This document shows, one piece after another, positions 59,259 to 64,000 of a stretch of 64,000 bases of DNA (positions within the stretch are counted from its first letter, which is position 1; each line of letters opens with the position of its first letter). A program made the position numbers and the translations under genes. The notes beneath the pieces are model-generated. The model was not told the origin of the DNA. It worked only from the letters and a program-made list of their open reading frames with translations, and did no database searches. This stretch comes from Desulfobulbaceae bacterium (GTDB taxonomy: Bacteria; Desulfobacterota; Desulfobulbia; Desulfobulbales; SURF-16): the NCBI GenBank assembly GCA_024637145.1, contig JAGXFQ010000007.1:1-64000 (forward strand), in the 5' to 3' direction.

Positions 59259-60239
59259 TTATGGTTCCTCTTTCTCTGCGCCTTCCTGCACCTGCTGCCA
59301 GGTCTCGTCCGGGTCAAAGGCGGTTATGGCCGCAGCTGCCCGGGGGGTCTCCTCGCCCAGGTCTTTTTCATAGAGCACGCCTTCCTGGTTGACCATGAAG
59401 GTCATGATGCCCGAGGCCCCGTATTTGGCGGGATAGGCGAGCAGGGCAAAGCCCAGGACCATCTTGCCATCCACCACATAATCAAAGGCGCCGCCCCTGG
59501 CATGTTCGCCTTGGGCCGTGAGGATCTGGAAATAATAGCCATGAAAGGGTTCAGCGCCATCCCCCTCCGGGCCAGGGGCATAGCCCTCTTTGCTCGCCCT
59601 GGCGATGAGGGGGCCGAAAGGACTTTCCTGCTCACCCTCCTCTGTTGGCCAGTAGAGGCCATCCTCCTTACCCTCACTGCTGGTAAATTTCCGGGCGAAC
59701 TCCTGGCCGCCGCTGTGGCGTTTCAGGAAGGCATACGCACGCTGAGCATCGGTATAGGCCTGCATTACCGCCATGGTATGGAGCTCGTTTCTGCCGATGC
59801 GCCGGTTGAGGATTTCCTCTCCACCTGCTTGGCTGTCGAAGAGCCAGCCCTTGCCCTGGCGCACCAGAGGGAAGGGGAAAGGATATTCCCTGCTGCCCAC
59901 CAAGAGAAGGGCGCTCCCTTCCTTTGGCTCTTTCAGACTGTTTTTTTCTCTATAGGCCTTGAGAAAACGGGCCCTGCCCTTCTGGTCCGCGACCTGATCG
60001 CCGGAGGAGATGAGCTCCTCTGAACCTGGGCCCAGGATGGCCTGGAGCTCGGCATGGTTGTGCTGCTCAACCGCCTTGATCAGCGCGGTCACCGCCTGCT
60101 GCGGGGAGGTGAAACTCCTCTGGGCAGAAGGTTCCCCGGCCAGGGCCGGGGAGGCCATCAGGGCGATGAGCAGTACCGTTGCCGCGGGCCACCAGCGCCA
60201 CATCTTCTCTTTATAGGCCTTTGCTACCATCATCTGCAT
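59259..60239 (-). CDS. DUF2950-family exported protein
   Basis: Signal peptide, FTSPQQAVTALIKAVEQHNHAELQAILGPGSEELISSGD, GYYFQILTAQGEHARGGAFDYVVDGKMVLGFALLAYPAKYGASGIMTFMVNQEGVLYEKDLG. True start taken near 60239, not the ORF start 61217. Confidence 0.88.
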   Translation of the reverse strand: MQMMVAKAYKEKMWRWWPAATVLLIALMASPALAGEPSAQRSFTSPQQAVTALIKAVEQHNHAELQAILGPGSEELISSGDQVADQKGRARFLKAYREKNSLKEPKEGSALLLVGSREYPFPFPLVRQGKGWLFDSQAGGEEILNRRIGRNELHTMAVMQAYTDAQRAYAFLKRHSGGQEFARKFTSSEGKEDGLYWPTEEGEQESPFGPLIARASKEGYAPGPEGDGAEPFHGYYFQILTAQGEHARGGAFDYVVDGKMVLGFALLAYPAKYGASGIMTFMVNQEGVLYEKDLGEETPRAAAAITAFDPDETWQQVQEGAEKEEP

Positions 60240-60279
60240 TCCTCTCTTTATGGCTGGAGTAAGGGGTGGGCGCCTGACC

Positions 60280-61581
60280 TCACCACCTCTTGTTGCCCCG
60301 GCTCTCCCGGTCGCTCTTGGTGCCCCGGCCTTGCCGGCTGCTTCGGCCCCGTTCGCTTGAATTCCGCTCCATCCTGCCGTTGTCGCTCCGGTTGAAGATA
60401 TTTTCCCGGCGCAAGGCCGGTGCTCTTGTTCCTTGCCGGGCCTGACTGTGTTCAAGCCGGGTTTGTTCCTGCCGGCTATTTTCGAGGCGCTGGCGCTCCT
60501 TGGAGTAGGGGGCGGTATCTTGGCCCATCTGGCGCTGACGGCTGAACTCGTGCTGCTTTTGTCTGTCACGTTCGGCCCGTTCGCGGGCCTGCCTTTTAAA
60601 ATCAAGAGGTTGCCGTTGCTGGCCAGGGCGCTGCCTTGTTGGGCGGTCCCGGTCCCGAAGTTCAGGGAAACCACGGGTGTCACGGCGATACACCCGGGAG
60701 GGGGGGACGGAGTGGCCATATTTTCTGGCCGTGCTCTTGTTGCGGAAGGCGACACCCCGCCGGTGCCTCGGGTCGTGGACCCAGGGGCCAGGCCTGGCCA
60801 GCCACTGGTCGGGCCGGACAAATCTTGGCCGCCTCTGGGCATGGAGGTAAATGGTATGGCGGTGCCAATCAAAAGAGCTCCAGGTACCGAAGATAAATCC
60901 GAAAGAGAGGGTGGGCCAGTAGGAGATGCCGACCCTGATGGTTCCCCCGGGGGGGCCCCAGTAAGAGGGAGGGTAGGCCGGATACCACCACGGCCCATAG
61001 ATGTATAAGGGGTTATAATACGGCACGTAGATGACCCTGGGGTCGGCCGTTTCGATAAGGATCGTCTCCTGTTCGACAATGACCTGCTGTTTGGCGGAGG
61101 TGGTGAGGTTGCCTTGGGCATAGGCCCTGGCCCGCAGTTCCTGGACCGTGTCCATAACCTGGGTCTCCTGGGCCAGAAAGGCGTTGCCGAGGTGGGTGGT
61201 CTCGCTGATCCGCTCACTCATGAGGGCCAGGACGGCAGGGACGTGACAGATTGCCTTGACGCTGGGGTCCCAGTTTTTGTCCAGAAGCGCTCTGTCTAAG
61301 GCCTCGCCCTGCAGGTTGGGGTGCTTCCTGAGCCAGCGGTCAGCCTCAATGATTTCCAGGGGATAGGTTGATGCCATCAAGACCTGGGCCAGGAGGGCAT
61401 CAGGATAGAGGGCAACGGGCGCCAGCATCTGGGCGAGTTCCTCCTGGCTGTAGTTGTCAGCCAGCTCCAGCGTGTCCATCTCCCGGGCCTGGGCCCAAGG
61501 TGGCCCCCCTGGGCCGGCCAGAGAGAAGAGCGGGATGATGAACAGGGCGATGGTCAGAGGGAAGAGTGTGGCTGCCTTCAT
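60280..61581 (-). CDS. DUF3300-family exported protein
   Basis: LAQMLAPVALYPDALLAQVLMASTYPLEIIEADRWLRKHPNLQGEALDRAL...WDPSVKAICHVPAVLALMSE...; Arg/Gln-rich C-terminus. Confidence 0.9.
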   Translation of the reverse strand: MKAATLFPLTIALFIIPLFSLAGPGGPPWAQAREMDTLELADNYSQEELAQMLAPVALYPDALLAQVLMASTYPLEIIEADRWLRKHPNLQGEALDRALLDKNWDPSVKAICHVPAVLALMSERISETTHLGNAFLAQETQVMDTVQELRARAYAQGNLTTSAKQQVIVEQETILIETADPRVIYVPYYNPLYIYGPWWYPAYPPSYWGPPGGTIRVGISYWPTLSFGFIFGTWSSFDWHRHTIYLHAQRRPRFVRPDQWLARPGPWVHDPRHRRGVAFRNKSTARKYGHSVPPSRVYRRDTRGFPELRDRDRPTRQRPGQQRQPLDFKRQARERAERDRQKQHEFSRQRQMGQDTAPYSKERQRLENSRQEQTRLEHSQARQGTRAPALRRENIFNRSDNGRMERNSSERGRSSRQGRGTKSDRESRGNKRW

Positions 61582-61797
61582 GATGTCTCCTCATGGGCCG
61601 GGGCAATGGGGCCTGCCTCGGGCTGGGCCAGGGCAATCCCTTTGCGGGAGTGGGCCGGGAAATGTGGACAAACTACGTTCCACTCTTCATCTTTAAAAGA
61701 TATACTTTATAAGAAGATATGCGCAAAAAAATGTTCCGGAACCACGGCAAAGAATCCCGGGATCACAGAGCCTGGAGTACCAAATTTCAACAGGTAC

Positions 61798-62082
61798 TCA
61801 GCTCTCTTCCTGGGGCGGCACTTTTTCAACCCTCTGTTTGGGGGCGCTGTCCGGAAAGACTTTGTGAAACCGGGTGCGCAGATAGAGGGTCTCCACTTTC
61901 TTTCTGGCCCACTCGGTGCGGCGCAGGAGCTTGAGGCTGGAGGTCATGGTGGGCTCCTTGGTGAAGCAGTTGATGGGCAGCTTCTTGGCCAGTCTTTTCC
62001 AGCCGTAATGGTCAACCAGGCGGGTGAGAATCATCTCCAGGGTGATGCCGTGCAGGGGGTCCTTGGGCTTGACGCTCTTCAT
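61798..62082 (-). CDS. VF530-family (DUF2132) small DNA-binding-like protein
   Basis: KDPLHGITLEMILTRLVDHYGWKRLAKKLPINCFTKEPTMTSSLKLLRRTEWARKKVETLYL. Confidence 0.88.
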   Translation of the reverse strand: MKSVKPKDPLHGITLEMILTRLVDHYGWKRLAKKLPINCFTKEPTMTSSLKLLRRTEWARKKVETLYLRTRFHKVFPDSAPKQRVEKVPPQEES

Positions 62083-62684
62083 GCTCTCTCCTTGGTCAGG
62101 GCCAGGTAGAGTTTACGGCCTACCCAGGCATCGGTGGCCGCGTACTGGAGCTGGTGAGGGGCCAGCACATCCTTGGCCCAGTTGGAGGTCTGGGCCCCCT
62201 TGGAGATGCGGAAGCCCAGGAGCACGGCAGCCAGGCCACGCAGGCCGTGGTTCTTGATGCCCGCCTTTTTGGCCAGATCGGCCAGGTCCACAAAACCGGC
62301 AGCCTTGAAGGGGGCCATCCTGGCAAGCTCCCGGAAGTCGTAGTCCAGGCCTACCCCGGTCTTGATAATGGCTGGGTCGGCTAAGAGCTCAAGCAGGGGT
62401 GGGGCCAGGCCCAGGTGTTTGAACTGGAAGATGAAAACCTCTGTCTCGCTGGCCAGCTGCAGAAGCGAAGGCAGATAGCTTTCTCCCTTGGTGTATGCCG
62501 GTCTGGTTTCCGTATCAAAGCCGAGCAGGCGGTGGCCGGCAAGCCGGGCCATGGCCGCCGTCAGTTCCGTCTCGGTGCGCACCACCGTCACTGGCCCTGT
62601 CCATTGCGCCATGGGGCAGCCGTTTATCTCATCTTTGCTCATCCGGCGGCTGAAGCCGGGCTGACCTGTTTTGCTCTCACTCAT
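62079..62684 (-). CDS. RNase D-like 3'-5' exonuclease domain protein
   Basis: LLGFDTETRPAYTKGESYLPSLLQLASE...KTGVGLDYDFRELARM...LQYAATDAWVGRKLYLAL; DEDDy exonuclease motifs; ATGA-type overlap with the VF530 gene. Confidence 0.9.
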   Translation of the reverse strand: MSESKTGQPGFSRRMSKDEINGCPMAQWTGPVTVVRTETELTAAMARLAGHRLLGFDTETRPAYTKGESYLPSLLQLASETEVFIFQFKHLGLAPPLLELLADPAIIKTGVGLDYDFRELARMAPFKAAGFVDLADLAKKAGIKNHGLRGLAAVLLGFRISKGAQTSNWAKDVLAPHQLQYAATDAWVGRKLYLALTKERA

Positions 62685-63124
62685 CTCTGTTGGGGTCCGT
62701 TTTTTTTAGTTCAGGGTGTGGAAAATGACCTCCTATGATAAGCGGCTTTACATTTTTTTGCCACCTCCGGGTGGCAAGCGGTGCAAAAGGCACGGCTGCC
62801 TCTGCTCTCCTTGAGCAGAACCAGGCGGCCTCAGCCACCCTTGCCCCCTAAATTTCGTCCTGCCTTGACATTTCCCTGTTGCCTGTCAAAATGTGTAACT
62901 GGGGTCTTAAAATGAAAGGGGGAGGAGCTCATGACCAGGGGCAGCACAGAAAAAACAGAGATGTTGCCAGACAGCAGGCCGGAGGCGGATCAGTTTCGGC
63001 GCCGGCAGCCAGAGCTCCACACCGGCCCCTGTGGCCAAAGGCTGCAGGCGGCTTGTGCCATAAAGGAAGCCCCTTCCCTCGATGTTGGAGATACGCTTCT
63101 TCTCCCCTAAGCTCAGGCCGGCCT

Positions 63125-64000
63125 ATGCTGAAACCAGATTATAGCAACAGTATTGTCAATCTGGTCTCTTCTTTGACCCAGGGCCTGGGTCAAAGAGGGA
63201 ATGACTATGCACCCCTTGTGGAGCTGGGTGCCCTGGCCCTGGGTGATCAGCCCCTGGTTCTGCTCATTCTTGATGGGCTGGGGGACACTTTTTTACAGGG
63301 TTTCCCTGAGAGTTTCCTCTGCCGCCACCGGCAAGGGCGGCTCACCTCGGTCTTTCCGCCCACCACGGCAGCGGCAGTGACCAGCTTTTTTACCGGTGTT
63401 GCTCCCCAGCAGCACGCCGTCACCGGCTGGCACACCTATTTCAAGGAGTTGGGGGTGGTGGCCACGGTTCTGCCCTTTCAGCCCCGCTATGGCGGCAGCT
63501 CTTTTGCAGAGAGGGGTATTTCCCCGGGCCAGCTCATCGGCCAGGACTCCCTGCTCAGCAGCCTGCCCCTTCCCTGTCATGCCCTCTTGCCGCACCACCT
63601 TGTCGATTCCGCGTATAGCCGGGCCCTCTCCGGCAGGGCCAGTCGCCATGGCTTTGCCACCCTTACCGAAATGTTCAGCACTCTTATTGCCCTGGTAGAG
63701 CCCCAGAGGCCTGGTTTGATCATTGCCTATTGGCCGGAGCTGGACAGTCTGGCCCATCTCCATGGCATGGGCAGTGAGGAAGCGGCTCACCATTTCCTGG
63801 AGCTGGATCAGGGCTGCCGGGAGACCTTCTCTCTTCTGGAGGCGCGCGGCGCCAAGGTGGTGGTCACTGCCGACCATGGCCTGATTGACACCTGTCCCGA
63901 GCACATTATTTATCTCAAAGAGCATCCGCAGCTTGCCGCCACCCTGACCCTGCCTCTGTGCGGCGAGCCTCGCTGCGCCTATTGCTATGTGCACGCCCAT
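63125..64000 (+). CDS. Type I phosphodiesterase/nucleotide pyrophosphatase (alkaline phosphatase superfamily), 3' truncated by window edge
   Basis: Translated by hand from 63125: MLKPDYSNSIVNLVSSLTQGLGQRGNDYAPLVELGALALGDQPLVLLILDGLGDTF...VFPPTTAAAVTSFFTGVAPQQHAVTGWHTYFKE...TADHGLIDTCPEH; open to the window end, so absent from the supplied ORF track. Confidence 0.85.
   Translation, partial: MLKPDYSNSIVNLVSSLTQGLGQRGNDYAPLVELGALALGDQPLVLLILDGLGDTFLQGFPESFLCRHRQGRLTSVFPPTTAAAVTSFFTGVAPQQHAVTGWHTYFKELGVVATVLPFQPRYGGSSFAERGISPGQLIGQDSLLSSLPLPCHALLPHHLVDSAYSRALSGRASRHGFATLTEMFSTLIALVEPQRPGLIIAYWPELDSLAHLHGMGSEEAAHHFLELDQGCRETFSLLEARGAKVVVTADHGLIDTCPEHIIYLKEHPQLAATLTLPLCGEPRCAYCYVHAH

Noticed and set aside
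59259-61217. 652-aa ORF as a single DUF2950 fusion protein
   Set aside because: The first roughly 325 aa are an out-of-frame translation of the DUF3300 gene; a signal peptide and start near 60239 define the real DUF2950 gene.
62931-63110. Small ORF of about 59 codons (MTRGSTEKTEMLPDSRPEADQFRRRQPEL...) upstream of the phosphodiesterase gene
   Set aside because: Short, no homology recognised, unremarkable composition; cannot be supported without expression data.

Overview
The window is a chromosomal segment that looks like Desulfobacterota; this is an inference from gene content and order, with no taxonomic search run. It is dominated by housekeeping genes: cysS, serA, ispE, prs, rplY, pth, carD, rluD, coaE, rho, rpmE, prfA, prmC, murA, ftsH, topB, truA and two tRNA-Gln genes. 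Accessory modules are: a RelE/Phd-type toxin-antitoxin pair and a Fic protein at the left end; a full-length PFK-2/FBPase-2 (PFKFB)-like protein followed by a broken PP2C phosphatase remnant; a tightly packed alpha-glucan operon (glgE, treS-maltokinase fusion, glgB, malQ); a copper module (copA/copB, a cupredoxin and a DUF4079-like protein); and a DUF3300/DUF2950 pair. The least expected signals are non-coding or structural. (1) A family of composite, REP/MITE-like intergenic elements recurs in both orientations (about 0.1, 1.1, 3.1, 12.3-12.75 and 19.9 kb). (2) A PEP-CTERM gene with a Gly/Asp/His-rich repeat domain lies between two diverged copies of the 3' end of a CvfB-like gene, in the layout B1-PEP-CTERM-A1-B2-A2. 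(3) A type I phosphodiesterase-family ORF runs off the right edge and is absent from the supplied ORF track. No CRISPR array, rRNA, prophage or transposase gene was seen. Family assignments come from motif recognition by eye, not database searches.
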